Part shown: positions 8,378-17,902 of the stretch, piece by piece
How the letters are laid out: every line of letters starts with the position of its first letter
Position numbering within the stretch: position 1 is the stretch's first letter
Source of the DNA: Gammaproteobacteria bacterium
GTDB lineage: Bacteria; Pseudomonadota; Gammaproteobacteria; Pseudomonadales; Azotimanducaceae
Direction of reading: 5' to 3'
NCBI GenBank assembly: GCA_004357385.1
Contig: SMWF01000071.1
Coordinates: 1 to 60,339, forward strand
DNA length: 60,339 bases
The notes under the pieces: model-generated
Told to the model about the DNA's origin: nothing
The model's database searches: none
Seen by the model: only the letters and a program-made list of their open reading frames with translations
Program-made: the position numbers and the translations under genes

Positions 8378-9265
8378 ATGGGTGAAATCGCAAGCGGCGC
8401 GTTGCTTCCCATGCAGGTCACCCTTGCGGCCGACCCAAGTCAGCCGGTGCGGTACGCACTGCCGTTCGCCAATGCCCCGGGCACCATGAATGAATTGTTG
8501 GGCGAACAACTGGAAATCCGGTTCCTGGATCGCATTACCTGTCGCGCGTGCGCTCGAACTTCGCGGAAGAGTTACGGCGGGGGATACTGTTACGATTGCT
8601 TCAAGACGCTGGCGCGGTGCGACCTGTGCATCGTCAGCCCCGACCGGTGTCATTTTGCGGCCGGTACCTGTCGAGAGCCTGCGTGGGGCGAGAGCTTCTG
8701 CATGCGGCCCCACATCGTTTATCTTGCCAATTCGGCTGGCCTGAAGGTTGGTGTTACCCGTGCGACCAATGTGCCGGGTCGCTGGCTGGACCAGGGTGCC
8801 ACGCAGGCGGTAGCGATTCTCGAAACCCAAACCCGAGAACAGGCTGGGTGGGCGGAGCGGGTGCTGGCCCGCTATGTCGGCGATCGGACGGACTGGCGGG
8901 CCCTGGTGTCGCGTGCGCCGCAAATCATGGATCTTACGGTTGAGGCGGATCGCTTGAAGCGCCAAGCAGCAGACCCGATTCAGGACGTGTTCGATCGGTT
9001 TCCGGGCGGTCTGGAATGGATCTCGAACCTGCAGGTTGTGCAGTTCTGTTACCCGGTGGAACGATGGGCGTCTCCCACGCGACTGACCTTGAGCGCCGGG
9101 TCGAGCATCGGCGGTACTCTGCAAGGCATCCGAGGGCAGTATCTGTTGTTCGACACTGGTGTGTTCAACGTCGCCCGGCACTGCTCGTATCATGCGTGGC
9201 TTGGGTACGGCGCGCCGGCTCCGAGGGACACGCCCGGCCGCGATCAACTGTCGCTATTCGATTGA
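8378..9265 (+). CDS. DUF2797 family protein
   Basis: 295 residues; start at the ATG 8378, with a GTG at 8375 as alternative. It has the cysteine-rich pattern C-R-A-C...GYCYDCF...C-D-L-C-I, followed by GTCREPAWGE and then V-Y-L-A-N-S-A-G-L-K-V-G-V-T-R with RWLDQGA. The latter resembles a GIY-YIG nuclease fold. DUF2797 has no established function to my knowledge. A zinc-binding, nucleic-acid-handling role is an inference. The gene sits 21 nt after the rhomboid gene and 22 nt before pepN, so the three may share a transcript. Confidence 0.85.
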   Translation: MGEIASGALLPMQVTLAADPSQPVRYALPFANAPGTMNELLGEQLEIRFLDRITCRACARTSRKSYGGGYCYDCFKTLARCDLCIVSPDRCHFAAGTCREPAWGESFCMRPHIVYLANSAGLKVGVTRATNVPGRWLDQGATQAVAILETQTREQAGWAERVLARYVGDRTDWRALVSRAPQIMDLTVEADRLKRQAADPIQDVFDRFPGGLEWISNLQVVQFCYPVERWASPTRLTLSAGSSIGGTLQGIRGQYLLFDTGVFNVARHCSYHAWLGYGAPAPRDTPGRDQLSLFD

Positions 9266-9287
9266 TCAGAACGCAGGAGCACCGCAC

Positions 9288-12017
9288 ATGTGGAAGGACG
9301 CTCAGCCGAGTGCCGTGAAGCTGGCCGACTATCGGCCACCGGAATTTCGGATCACCGACACGGAACTCAGCTTTGAGATTGCCGAGGGCGTAACGGAGGT
9401 GACCTCGACGCTGCAGATCGAACGCGATGCCGAGTCTCCGGCAAGCTCGCCGAGCGAGTTGCGGCTGGATGGTCAGGACCTGGAGTTGCTGGAGGTCGAG
9501 ATCGACGGTCGAACGCTGTCCCATAACGAATTTGCCCTGGATGATGATTCGCTGACGCTGTTCGACGTTCCCCCTCGGTGCAGCCTGCGGATAGTGACGC
9601 GCATCCACCCGGAACAGAACACGGCGCTCGAGGGCTTGTACCGATCGAAGTCGATGTATTGCACGCAATGCGAAGCCCAGGGCTTTCGGAAGATCACCTA
9701 CTATCTGGATCGACCCGACGTGCTGTCGCGGTTCACCACGCACATCATCACGCCAGCACAAGGCTATCCCGTGGTCCTGTCGAACGGCAACCTGATTGCC
9801 GATGAGCAGCTTGAAGACGGCCGCAGACGGGTCACCTGGCACGACCCGTTCCCCAAACCGAGCTACCTGTTCGCGCTGGTGGCGGGCGACCTCGAGGTGA
9901 TCGAGGATGTGTTCATCACGTGTTCGGGGCGGCACGTCGTGCTGAAGATTTACTCGGAAGCGCACAACATCGATCAGTGCCACTACGCCATGTCAGCGCT
10001 CAAGCGTGCCATGCGCTGGGACGAAGAATCCTATGGCCGGGAGTATGACCTCGACATCTTCATGATCGTTGCGGTCGAAGATTTCAACATGGGCGCCATG
10101 GAGAACAAGGGCCTCAACATCTTCAACACGTCCTGCGTTCTGGCCGCGCCGGACACCGCCACCGACGGCGGTTATCAACGGGTGGAGGCGGTCGTTGCCC
10201 ACGAGTACTTTCACAACTGGTCCGGCAATCGAGTCACCTGTCGAGACTGGTTCCAGCTCAGTCTGAAAGAGGGGTTTACGGTACTGCGTGACGCCGAGTT
10301 TTCGGCCGCGATGAACTCGCCAACGGTCAAACGGATCGAAGACGTCAGTTTTCTGCGAACCTTTCAGTTTCCGGAAGACGGAGGTCCGTTGGCGCATCCG
10401 ATCCGGCCGGACAGTTACATTGAGATCTCCAACTTTTACACCACCACCGTCTACGAAAAGGGCGCGGAGGTGGTGCGCATGATACGTACCCTGCTTGGCG
10501 ATCGGCGATTCCGGGAAGGCACCGATCTGTACTTCGATCGACATGACGGATGCGCGGTGACCACCGAGGATTTCGTTGCCGCAATGGAGGACGCGAACGC
10601 GGTCGATCTGGGCCAGTTCCGGCGCTGGTACAGTCAAGCCGGGACACCGAGCATCGAGATTGAGCAGCAGTATGCTGACGGCACTTTACAGGTGACCTTC
10701 ACCCAGTCCTGTCCGGCAACGCCGGGGCAGCCCGAAAAAGCACCGTTCCATCTGCCGCTGGCCATCGGGTTGCTGGATTCGCAAGGCCGGGAACTGCTCG
10801 GCGACACAGGCAGTGGCACCAGCGGGGTCCAGGTTTCCACCGATGCCACGGTGGAACCTCCCAAGCGTGATGGCACCCTGGTGGTGCAGTTGAAGGAACG
10901 GGTGACGACGGTCCGGTTCGGCGGGTTGAAGGCGCGCCCCGTGCTGAGCCCGTTACGCGGATTCTCCGCGCCCGTGCGCCTGCAGGGCTTCAGCGATGGC
11001 GACGATCTGCGGTTTCTGGCGGAACACGATTCGGATGGGTTCGTTCGCTGGGATGCGATCCGGCTGCTGCAGTCGCGCAGCATCCATATCTTTCGCGAAG
11101 GTGGAGATGCGCTTGATGAAGAAGTGGCGAACCTGGTCACGCTGTATCAGCGCCTTGTAGGCGCGGCCCTCGATGCCTCGGACGATGCGGAGCAGAAGGC
11201 GATTTGCGCGGCGATGCTGGTCCTGCCTGGTGAAAGCTACCTGCACGAACAGATGGCTGAGATCGATGTGGACGGTGTTCATCGAGGTCGCGATGCGCTG
11301 ATGGCGGCGTTGAGTACCGCGCTGTTTAATCAGTGGCTTGCTCTGTATCGCGCGAACGCCACGCGAGGCCCCTACCGGCCGGACCCGACGGATATGGCGC
11401 GACGCAGCCTGAAGAATGTGGCCTTGAACTTTCTTGGCATGGCGGTCGATGAGTCGAAGCGGGTTGCCGAGCTGATCGAGGCCCAGTTCGAAGAAGCGGA
11501 CAACCTGACCGACCGGCTCGCGGCGCTACGCGAAATCCTGGAGCTGCGTGGTCTGGACGAGGGCCGGCGCAGCGCGCTGATCGACGCGTTCTACGATGCC
11601 TGGAAGGATGAGAAGCTGGTCGTGGACCAGTGGTTCATGATTCAGAGTGCGCGTCGGGCACCCGGCGCCCTCGCACGGGTCCTGGACCTGGAACGACATC
11701 CGGCGTTCGACCGCTTGAATCCCAACCGGGTACGGGCGCTGTACGGTGGATTCTGCGGGCAGAACCTGGTGCACTTTCACGCCCTCGATGGCTCCGGGTA
11801 TGCGTTCCTGGCCGAGCGTGTGCTCGACCTGGACGCCACCAATCCGCAGTTGGCCGCGCGGTTATTGACGCCGCTGACGCGCTGGAGGCGATTGGACCGT
11901 CAGCGCCGTGCGTTGGTCCGCCAGGCGCTCGAAGGCATCGGATCCAACGAGCGTCTATCGCCCGATGTCTACGAGCTGGTGACCAAGAGTCTCAACGCTC
12001 AGGAGGGCGACGGATAG
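9288..12017 (+). CDS. pepN: aminopeptidase N (M1 metallopeptidase)
   Basis: 909 residues, close to the 870-residue enterobacterial PepN. It removes N-terminal residues from peptides in the cytosol. The substrate-binding G-A-M-E-N motif is at about 269-273. The zinc site H-E-Y-F-H is at about 305, with the third ligand in L-K-E-G-F-T. The C-terminal helical half is complete. I chose the ATG at 9288 because AGGAG lies 9 nt upstream; the open frame before it overlaps DUF2797. Its 3' end overlaps the convergent batD by 19 nt. Confidence 0.95.
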   Translation: MWKDAQPSAVKLADYRPPEFRITDTELSFEIAEGVTEVTSTLQIERDAESPASSPSELRLDGQDLELLEVEIDGRTLSHNEFALDDDSLTLFDVPPRCSLRIVTRIHPEQNTALEGLYRSKSMYCTQCEAQGFRKITYYLDRPDVLSRFTTHIITPAQGYPVVLSNGNLIADEQLEDGRRRVTWHDPFPKPSYLFALVAGDLEVIEDVFITCSGRHVVLKIYSEAHNIDQCHYAMSALKRAMRWDEESYGREYDLDIFMIVAVEDFNMGAMENKGLNIFNTSCVLAAPDTATDGGYQRVEAVVAHEYFHNWSGNRVTCRDWFQLSLKEGFTVLRDAEFSAAMNSPTVKRIEDVSFLRTFQFPEDGGPLAHPIRPDSYIEISNFYTTTVYEKGAEVVRMIRTLLGDRRFREGTDLYFDRHDGCAVTTEDFVAAMEDANAVDLGQFRRWYSQAGTPSIEIEQQYADGTLQVTFTQSCPATPGQPEKAPFHLPLAIGLLDSQGRELLGDTGSGTSGVQVSTDATVEPPKRDGTLVVQLKERVTTVRFGGLKARPVLSPLRGFSAPVRLQGFSDGDDLRFLAEHDSDGFVRWDAIRLLQSRSIHIFREGGDALDEEVANLVTLYQRLVGAALDASDDAEQKAICAAMLVLPGESYLHEQMAEIDVDGVHRGRDALMAALSTALFNQWLALYRANATRGPYRPDPTDMARRSLKNVALNFLGMAVDESKRVAELIEAQFEEADNLTDRLAALREILELRGLDEGRRSALIDAFYDAWKDEKLVVDQWFMIQSARRAPGALARVLDLERHPAFDRLNPNRVRALYGGFCGQNLVHFHALDGSGYAFLAERVLDLDATNPQLAARLLTPLTRWRRLDRQRRALVRQALEGIGSNERLSPDVYELVTKSLNAQEGDG

Positions 12018-13735
12018 AGCGGGCCGAGGGTCTCGGCGCTGGCGGTTGAATTCAGGCTTCGTATGCGCCTTACCATGGCCAGGACTTCCGCTGCTGCGAG
12101 GTCTCCCCGCCCATCGGCGTGCGGATCGGCCGCGTACAGGCTGGCATTCAACCCATCGATGATCGTTCCGGATTGCCGATCGGCCGCGTTCAACGCCGCC
12201 AGCGCCCGGTCCGGCGGTTCGCCATAGTGGGCGCCGGCCCAGTCGGCCAGAGCGGCCTTGAGTGTCCGGGCGTCGGCGTTGTGGTTGCAGACAGATTGCA
12301 GCGCGCGAAACGTGGCGCGCTCGGACGGTTCCCTGGGTGCGGGCCCAGATGCAGAGGCAGATACAGAGGCGGCAGGCCGTCGGGATTGGCGGAGACGCCA
12401 GCCGGTGTAGCCCCACCCGATCATCGCCAGCACCAACAGCGCCACCAGTAGCTCGCGCGAGACCCGGTCGCCCTCGGAGCGCGGCCTGCCGAAATTGACC
12501 TGGGCCGCCGGCGGTTGCTCGGGGGCTTCGGCCAATGCTGCGGGGTCGGGTGATTGCGGCCGGTCGTTGACCACCCCCGCGTCACCGCTGACCTCCAGAT
12601 CGCGGGCGCCAATGCGTGCTTCGCGAACGACTTCGTTGACGGTATCGAACCAGGTCAGCGTTACCGGCGGCAGGCGCACGGGTCCGGGGCTGCTGGGAAC
12701 GAGGCTCATCGATTCGGTGCGGGTCCCTACCAGCCCCTCGGCGCTCTCGATCATGAGGCTGTCGTGCAGTTCCGGGGGGTCCGGATAGCCGCGGATCGAG
12801 TCGGGCAGGCCCACGTCGAGCGGCGGAATGATCGATGCGACGGTGCCTTCCGCGCGGACAATCAGGGTGCGCTCGACCGGCGTTCCGAGCGCAATCTGCG
12901 GGCTGCCGTCCCACGCTTCGATGAGTTCCACCCGGCGCGCCGGCAGCCAGGGTGCCGCGGCGGGATAGTCGGTTGGGATGGGCAGCACCTTGATCTGGAG
13001 AACCTCGGACTGCACGCGCACCCCCGTGCGGCGCCGCATATCGAATTCGCGGGGCAGGCGGACGCTGCCGGATACCGCGGCTGCCGGAATGGTGAGTGTG
13101 CCACTACGCTCCGGAAATATGGCGTAGTGCTGCTCGATGACGCCGTAACGCTGGCCGTCACGAGTTACCGTCGTCGAACGGGCCTGGCCGAGGCTCTCGA
13201 CGATCGCGTTCTGGATGTCGGGCGGCGCGGGCATATCACCGTAGAGCTGCACGCCATCTGCGTACAACAGTCGGCGCACCAGCAACAGTTGAGCCTGCAC
13301 GTAAACCGGCTCTGGCGCGACGTCGAGCTCGAAGAAAACCAGCGCGTCGATGGTGGCACGCACTTCGGCGTCCAGCGGTTTGACCGTGATCGTGACGGGT
13401 TGTGAGCGGTGACCGTCGAGTTCCAGGGCCGGGATCGTCAGGCGGCCGGTACGCTTTGGTTTGGCGCTGAGCGTCCAGCGGGTCCAGGCGTCGACGCGGC
13501 CGTTCACGCTGCGGTACTGACTGCTCGAGCGGCTGCTCAGGATTTCGAAGTCCCGTTCGATCGGGCTGAAGTCCGGCGCGTCGAGATTCATACCACTCGC
13601 CTGCACCAGAATCTCGAGGCTGTCGGTCTCATGGATCGATTGGGCGTCGGTTTGGACAGATATCTGGGCCCGCGCGCCGCAAGCAATCAGCAACAGGCCG
13701 AGCAGTGGCAAGACTCTACGGCGCGTCTGCCTCAC
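11999..13735 (-). CDS. batD: BatD family protein
   Basis: 578 residues with a GTG start that overlaps the batB stop (GTGA). A signal peptide (about 1-23) is followed by tandem beta-sandwich domains in the periplasm, including F-F-E-L-D-V...V-Y-V-Q-A-Q and the GTLTIPA repeats typical of BatD. A single membrane helix lies at about 440-460, with a helical cytoplasmic tail. Bat proteins are linked to envelope stability and stress tolerance, but the mechanism is not settled. Last gene of the moxR-bat operon. Confidence 0.9.
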   Translation of the reverse strand: MRQTRRRVLPLLGLLLIACGARAQISVQTDAQSIHETDSLEILVQASGMNLDAPDFSPIERDFEILSSRSSSQYRSVNGRVDAWTRWTLSAKPKRTGRLTIPALELDGHRSQPVTITVKPLDAEVRATIDALVFFELDVAPEPVYVQAQLLLVRRLLYADGVQLYGDMPAPPDIQNAIVESLGQARSTTVTRDGQRYGVIEQHYAIFPERSGTLTIPAAAVSGSVRLPREFDMRRRTGVRVQSEVLQIKVLPIPTDYPAAAPWLPARRVELIEAWDGSPQIALGTPVERTLIVRAEGTVASIIPPLDVGLPDSIRGYPDPPELHDSLMIESAEGLVGTRTESMSLVPSSPGPVRLPPVTLTWFDTVNEVVREARIGARDLEVSGDAGVVNDRPQSPDPAALAEAPEQPPAAQVNFGRPRSEGDRVSRELLVALLVLAMIGWGYTGWRLRQSRRPAASVSASASGPAPREPSERATFRALQSVCNHNADARTLKAALADWAGAHYGEPPDRALAALNAADRQSGTIIDGLNASLYAADPHADGRGDLAAAEVLAMVRRIRSLNSTASAETLGPLYPSPS

Positions 13736-15456
13736 CAGATTCTCTCATCCTGGCGCGACTGGTACTCGCCGCGACGCAATCGCTGGTTGGTCTCATACTG
13801 AAACTTGCGCCGCAGCAGCCCGCCGGGATCGTCGGGCACCCGACGCAGCCATTGCTCCATGGCGTCATCGAGCTCGTCGCGTTCCTGAGCGGTTTGCGGA
13901 TCCTGTTCGGCGAGTTGCGCAGCGGGCTCGTCCGCCCCATCGGATTGCGACCTTTCGCCCTCCTCGTCCTGTGGCTGAGGTTCGTCCGCGGCCGATGGGT
14001 CGGCATTTTGCGGCGCGCCGGGTGAGTCGTCCGCGGTGGCGCTGTCCTGAGGGTTACCTTCCGGTGGATTGCCTTGGGAGGCGCCGCTGGACTGCTGTTG
14101 ACGTTCCAGCAGCGCTTTGTTGAACGCGGCATCCTCGTGCTCAGGGCGTAGCGCGAGCGCCTGATCGTAGGCCTGGATCGCCCGATCGATCTTGCCCTGT
14201 CGTGCCAACGCGTTGCCGCGGTTGTAGTGGCCGGTGGCGCTGGGATCGGTGACGAAGGCACGCTCTGCATCTTCGAACTGATCACTGCGATAGTTGGCAA
14301 CACCACGCCACTGACGCCACCGGGGATCGACGAGCAGGCTTGCGGCACGCTCCGGTTCGCCTTGCTGGAGGGCGCGGAATGCCTGTTGATCGGGTCGCTG
14401 CCACAGATCGTCCCACCCGTTCGCATCGGCGGGCGCAGCGGCGAGCACCAGGCACACCAGCACGCCGCGCCGAAACGCGAACAGGGCGAACGGCAGGAGG
14501 GCCAGCGCAAACCAGTAGCCGATGTCGGCCCAGGTGTCGAATTGACGTTCGATGGCGATGGTTTCGGCGGGGCCTGGCAGGGGCGTCCCGGCAAGGTAGC
14601 GGATGTCCGCATCGGTAATGGCGAGGTCGGCGTAGCGCCCGTGACACAGCTCAGCGACGGTCTGCAGGCGTTCGATGTCCAGTCGGGCGATCACCGGCCG
14701 ACCCTGATCGTCGCGCAGCACCTGGCCCGCCTGGTTCGCAAAGTCGAGCGGAATCGGCGCGCCTTGCTCGGTCCCGATCCCGAGAATCGAAATGGGGATG
14801 TCGCGCGTGGCGTGCCGCGTGACGTCACTGATGCGCTCGATGCCGTCGGTCACCAGCAGAATGCGGCCCTGGGACAGCCCGGCGTTGGCCAGCAGCTTGT
14901 GCGCCTGGACGATGGCATTTTCAGGTCGACTGCCGAGCACGGGCATCATCTCGGGTGACAGGGCATTCAGCAGATTGATCACGGTGTGCCGGTCGTCGGT
15001 GAGGGGCGACACAATGTGTGCGTCCCCGGCATATGCCACGAGGCCGACAAATCCTTCGTTCTGGAGATTCAACAGGTCGATAATTTTATGCCGTGCCCGC
15101 ACGATTCGGGACGGTGGCGTGTCGCCGACCAGCATCGACAGTGACAGATCCAGCACGACCACCAGCGCTTCGGTGTGCTGTTCAACGGGTTGCGGCAGTC
15201 TGGCGAAGGTCGGCCCGGCGATGCCGAGGCTGGCGATGACCAGCACGGTGCCCAACAGAGCGGCGATAGGCCGGTTGTGGCCTTGCGCGGAACCTTCGAG
15301 CAGCACCTCGAGTAACGCTGGCTCGATGCGGCCGGACCAGCCGTTGGACCCGCCAAGGCGACGTAAATAGCGCAAGGCCATCCACACGCCGGGCGCGATT
15401 CCCAGGAGCCACCAGGGTCGGAGAAAGTGGAACGCTGCCAGGTCGAACTCGATCAC
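13732..15456 (-). CDS. batB: BatB/BatC fusion: membrane VWA domain plus TPR
   Basis: 574 residues. The GTG at 15456 overlaps the batA stop by 4 nt; an earlier start would add 32 residues that run inside batA. Two membrane helices lie near 10-30 and 65-82. The VWA domain has the metal-site motif D-L-S-L-S (103-107). Further membrane segments lie near 300-340. TPR units lie at about 405-450 (GHYNRGNALARQGKIDRAIQ). A long acidic, Gln/Asp/Ser-rich tail precedes a conserved C-terminal end (RRKFQYET). In some bacteria the VWA and TPR parts are separate BatB and BatC genes; here they are one chain. Confidence 0.92.
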   Translation of the reverse strand: MIEFDLAAFHFLRPWWLLGIAPGVWMALRYLRRLGGSNGWSGRIEPALLEVLLEGSAQGHNRPIAALLGTVLVIASLGIAGPTFARLPQPVEQHTEALVVVLDLSLSMLVGDTPPSRIVRARHKIIDLLNLQNEGFVGLVAYAGDAHIVSPLTDDRHTVINLLNALSPEMMPVLGSRPENAIVQAHKLLANAGLSQGRILLVTDGIERISDVTRHATRDIPISILGIGTEQGAPIPLDFANQAGQVLRDDQGRPVIARLDIERLQTVAELCHGRYADLAITDADIRYLAGTPLPGPAETIAIERQFDTWADIGYWFALALLPFALFAFRRGVLVCLVLAAAPADANGWDDLWQRPDQQAFRALQQGEPERAASLLVDPRWRQWRGVANYRSDQFEDAERAFVTDPSATGHYNRGNALARQGKIDRAIQAYDQALALRPEHEDAAFNKALLERQQQSSGASQGNPPEGNPQDSATADDSPGAPQNADPSAADEPQPQDEEGERSQSDGADEPAAQLAEQDPQTAQERDELDDAMEQWLRRVPDDPGGLLRRKFQYETNQRLRRGEYQSRQDERIW

Positions 15457-16493
15457 GGTGCGGCCGCTCTTTTCTTCCCCGGAGTTTCGCCAGGAGCTTC
15501 CCCCGATGTCTGGCCAGGAGGCCATCCGATGCACCACATGAACAGCAGCCAACTGGCCGCCAGGGGCACGTGGAACAGCGAGCGCACCGGGCGATACGTT
15601 GCAGCCTCCTGCTCGACGGGTTCGAGGCGATCCAGTAGCTCGTAGATGTCCTCGAGCTCAGTCGTGTGCCGGGCTCTGAAGTAGCGTCCGCCCGTGGTGG
15701 ACGCAATCTGTCGCAAGGTCGCTTCATCGAGACCCGCGGAGGGATTGACCAGGCGGGATCCGAGGATACCGATCAGTCCAGGCAGCCGCAGCGACTCCGC
15801 ACCCACGCCGATGGAATAGATCCGGATGTTGTTTACTGCGGCGAGTTCGGCGGCCTTCAGCGGTTCGACCTCGCCGATGTTGTTGGCGCCATCGGTCAAC
15901 AGAATCAGCACACGGGATTCCTCCGGGCGTTCGCGGAGACGCTTCACCGCCAGACCGATGGCATCGCCGATCGCGGTTTTACCCCCGGCGATTCCAACCG
16001 GAGCTTCGCGCAGCAGACTTTCGACGGTTGCCAGATCGAAGGTCAGCGGCACCTGCAGATAGGCGTTGCTGCCAAACAGAATCAGGCCCACCCGATCGCC
16101 CTGGCGACGCCCGATGAAGTCGCTGACCACGTTCTTCACGACCGCCAGACGATTCAACCGCTCGCCTCCAAGTTCCATGTCTTCGGTATTCATGCTGCCG
16201 GAGATGTCTACCGCCAGCATCAGGTCACGGCCCGTGGTAGGCAGGCTGACCGGTTGCCCGGTGATCTGCGGGCGGGCGACCGCGCCCAGCAACAGCAGCC
16301 AGGCGAGCCAGAGCACGCCGATGGCGACCGTGAACCGCTGCGCCTGGCGGCCGGTAGTGGTGTCGGTAACGAACGGCGCGAGATCGGGGACTCGCAGCGC
16401 TGCTTGATTGTTCTCCGTCGCGGGCAGCCAGCGCTGTAGCAGGTAGGGCAAGGGCAGCAGTGCGAAGCTCCAGGGCCAGAGAAACTCGATCAC
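15453..16493 (-). CDS. batA: BatA family VWA-domain membrane protein
   Basis: 346 residues with a GTG start overlapping the upstream stop. Membrane segments lie at about 5-22 and 55-73. The VWA domain starts at L-A-V-D-I-S-G-S-M (metal-site Asp96, Ser98, Ser100), with the Thr and Asp ligands in GKTAIGDA and LLTDGANN. A final helix lies near 312-330, with a Gly/Pro/Glu repeat tail. It is expected to pair with BatB in the inner membrane. Confidence 0.93.
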   Translation of the reverse strand: MIEFLWPWSFALLPLPYLLQRWLPATENNQAALRVPDLAPFVTDTTTGRQAQRFTVAIGVLWLAWLLLLGAVARPQITGQPVSLPTTGRDLMLAVDISGSMNTEDMELGGERLNRLAVVKNVVSDFIGRRQGDRVGLILFGSNAYLQVPLTFDLATVESLLREAPVGIAGGKTAIGDAIGLAVKRLRERPEESRVLILLTDGANNIGEVEPLKAAELAAVNNIRIYSIGVGAESLRLPGLIGILGSRLVNPSAGLDEATLRQIASTTGGRYFRARHTTELEDIYELLDRLEPVEQEAATYRPVRSLFHVPLAASWLLFMWCIGWPPGQTSGEAPGETPGKKRAAAP

Positions 16494-16969
16494 GCGGCAA
16501 CTGCCTCCAGATGCTGGATTACCGATCGCACCACCGGCTCCAGGGCGTCCACGTCGGTATCGAATCCCGGCTGGAAGCGCGCGGCCCCAAATCCGCGGCG
16601 GAGGACCTCGCGGGATTGCTCATCCGTGATGTGCGCTTCGACCGTCGCGAGCCAGGGCGCGCCGCCAAGCGCGGCCAGATCGGGTCGGTTCAGCGCATGA
16701 ATGAGCAGTCGTTTCAGCAGGGCGTTGGCGGCATCCGCGAACGCCGCCGAGTCGAGTCTGCCGGCGCGGTAATCGCCGCCAAGCCGCGCGAGTTCCGAGC
16801 GGGCGTAGCGGAATGGCCGGCGCCGTTGGCGGCGCAGGCGGTAGCGCCAGATCAGCCAGATCACCGCGCCCAAGGTCAGGCACCCCAGCAGCCACCAACC
16901 GGGTGCCGGTGGCCACCAGCCGGGCGTCGGCGGGAGATGCAGGTCACGGAGTTGCTGAAGGGCGTCCAC
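16490..16969 (-). CDS. DUF4381 family membrane protein
   Basis: 159 residues, GTG start. One strong membrane helix (about 25-42, GWWLLGCLTLGAVIWLIW) follows a Pro/Trp-rich N-terminus and precedes a basic, helical cytosolic domain. DUF4381 members occur between the DUF58 and BatA genes in this operon type. Its stop overlaps the batA start (GTGA), and its start lies 3 nt after the DUF58 stop. Function unknown; it probably assembles with the VWA proteins. Confidence 0.88.
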   Translation of the reverse strand: MDALQQLRDLHLPPTPGWWPPAPGWWLLGCLTLGAVIWLIWRYRLRRQRRRPFRYARSELARLGGDYRAGRLDSAAFADAANALLKRLLIHALNRPDLAALGGAPWLATVEAHITDEQSREVLRRGFGAARFQPGFDTDVDALEPVVRSVIQHLEAVAA

Positions 16970-16972
16970 GTT

Positions 16973-17902
16973 TCAGATTCCGGCGTGTTCGGCGATCCGC
17001 TGCGCCACAGGATCGCCCGTTTCCAGAGTCAGCAGGAGAAAGCCCGCCTGACGCGCGCAACCCCGGATTTGCTCCACGTGATCGTCATGGCGGTTTCGAT
17101 AGCGGCGGCGCAACGCCTGGTCGCCACTGAACAGCACCGCGCGCTCGTGTCCGTCAGTGATGGCGTAGCGGTTGGCGAGGGGTAGTTCCCTTTCCAGGGG
17201 ATCGATGGTGAGCACCAGGGTGAACTCGTTGAACCTCGCCAGCTTCACCAGCAACCTGCGATGCGCCTCATCGAATTCGGCGACATCGCTGATCAGAAAC
17301 AGCCGATAGCCGCGCCGCGCTACCTGGGTGGCGTGTCGTAGGGCGGCCAGCAACTGGCCCGGCTCAGCATTACTGTTGCGATCGAGTTCAGCGTTGCAAC
17401 GCGCCACGCGACCGAGCAGGCGCACCACCGCGCGGTTGCTGCGGCGTGGTTTGAAGACGTATTCCTGCCGATTGGCGATGACGATTCCGCCCACCCGTTC
17501 TCCGATTTCCAGCGCATGCCAGGCGAGCAGGGCGCCCGCTTCCGCGGCGAGCACCGATTTCAGACGTCGGACGCTGCCGAAGAACATGCTCTGGGATTGA
17601 TCGATGATGATCAGCGCCGGTCGTTCGCGTTCTTCGCGGAACACCTTGGTGTGTGGCCGGGCGCGGCGTGCGGTGACCCGCCAGTCGATGCTGCGGACGT
17701 CGTCGCCGGGCTGGTACAGGCGTACCTCGGCAAAGTCGACGCCGCGTCCCCGGTGGCGTGATTCGCGCGATCCTCCCCGGGTGCTGTGGGCAAGGACGTT
17801 GCGGCGCATGCTGGTCAATGGCACGTGACGAAGTGCCAACAACTGGTCCAGGGTGACGTATGGGCCTGCAAGCTCCAGTTGATGGGCCGCAAGCGCGCTC
17901 AC
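16973..17902 (-). CDS. DUF58 domain protein (MoxR operon)
   Basis: 309 residues from a GTG at 17902, which overlaps the moxR stop (GTGA). The open frame runs 36 codons further into moxR, and I reject that part. The conserved DUF58 core F-A-E-V-R-L-Y-Q-P-G-D-D-V-R-S-I-D-W-R and the following VFREERE lie near residues 55-95. Next comes a degenerate VWA fold beginning L-I-I-I-D-Q-S-Q-S-M. DUF58 proteins accompany MoxR ATPases; a role as adaptor or substrate is inferred. Confidence 0.93.
   Translation of the reverse strand: MSALAAHQLELAGPYVTLDQLLALRHVPLTSMRRNVLAHSTRGGSRESRHRGRGVDFAEVRLYQPGDDVRSIDWRVTARRARPHTKVFREERERPALIIIDQSQSMFFGSVRRLKSVLAAEAGALLAWHALEIGERVGGIVIANRQEYVFKPRRSNRAVVRLLGRVARCNAELDRNSNAEPGQLLAALRHATQVARRGYRLFLISDVAEFDEAHRRLLVKLARFNEFTLVLTIDPLERELPLANRYAITDGHERAVLFSGDQALRRRYRNRHDDHVEQIRGCARQAGFLLLTLETGDPVAQRIAEHAGI

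Noticed and set aside
7412-9247. 612-codon minus-strand extension of the xdhC frame
   Set aside because: It is antisense to the rhomboid and DUF2797 genes, is rich in His, Gln, Arg and Pro, and has no domain. High GC makes such frames common.
12554-13405. 283-codon plus-strand frame inside batD
   Set aside because: Antisense to a gene fixed by GTGA overlap and a signal peptide.
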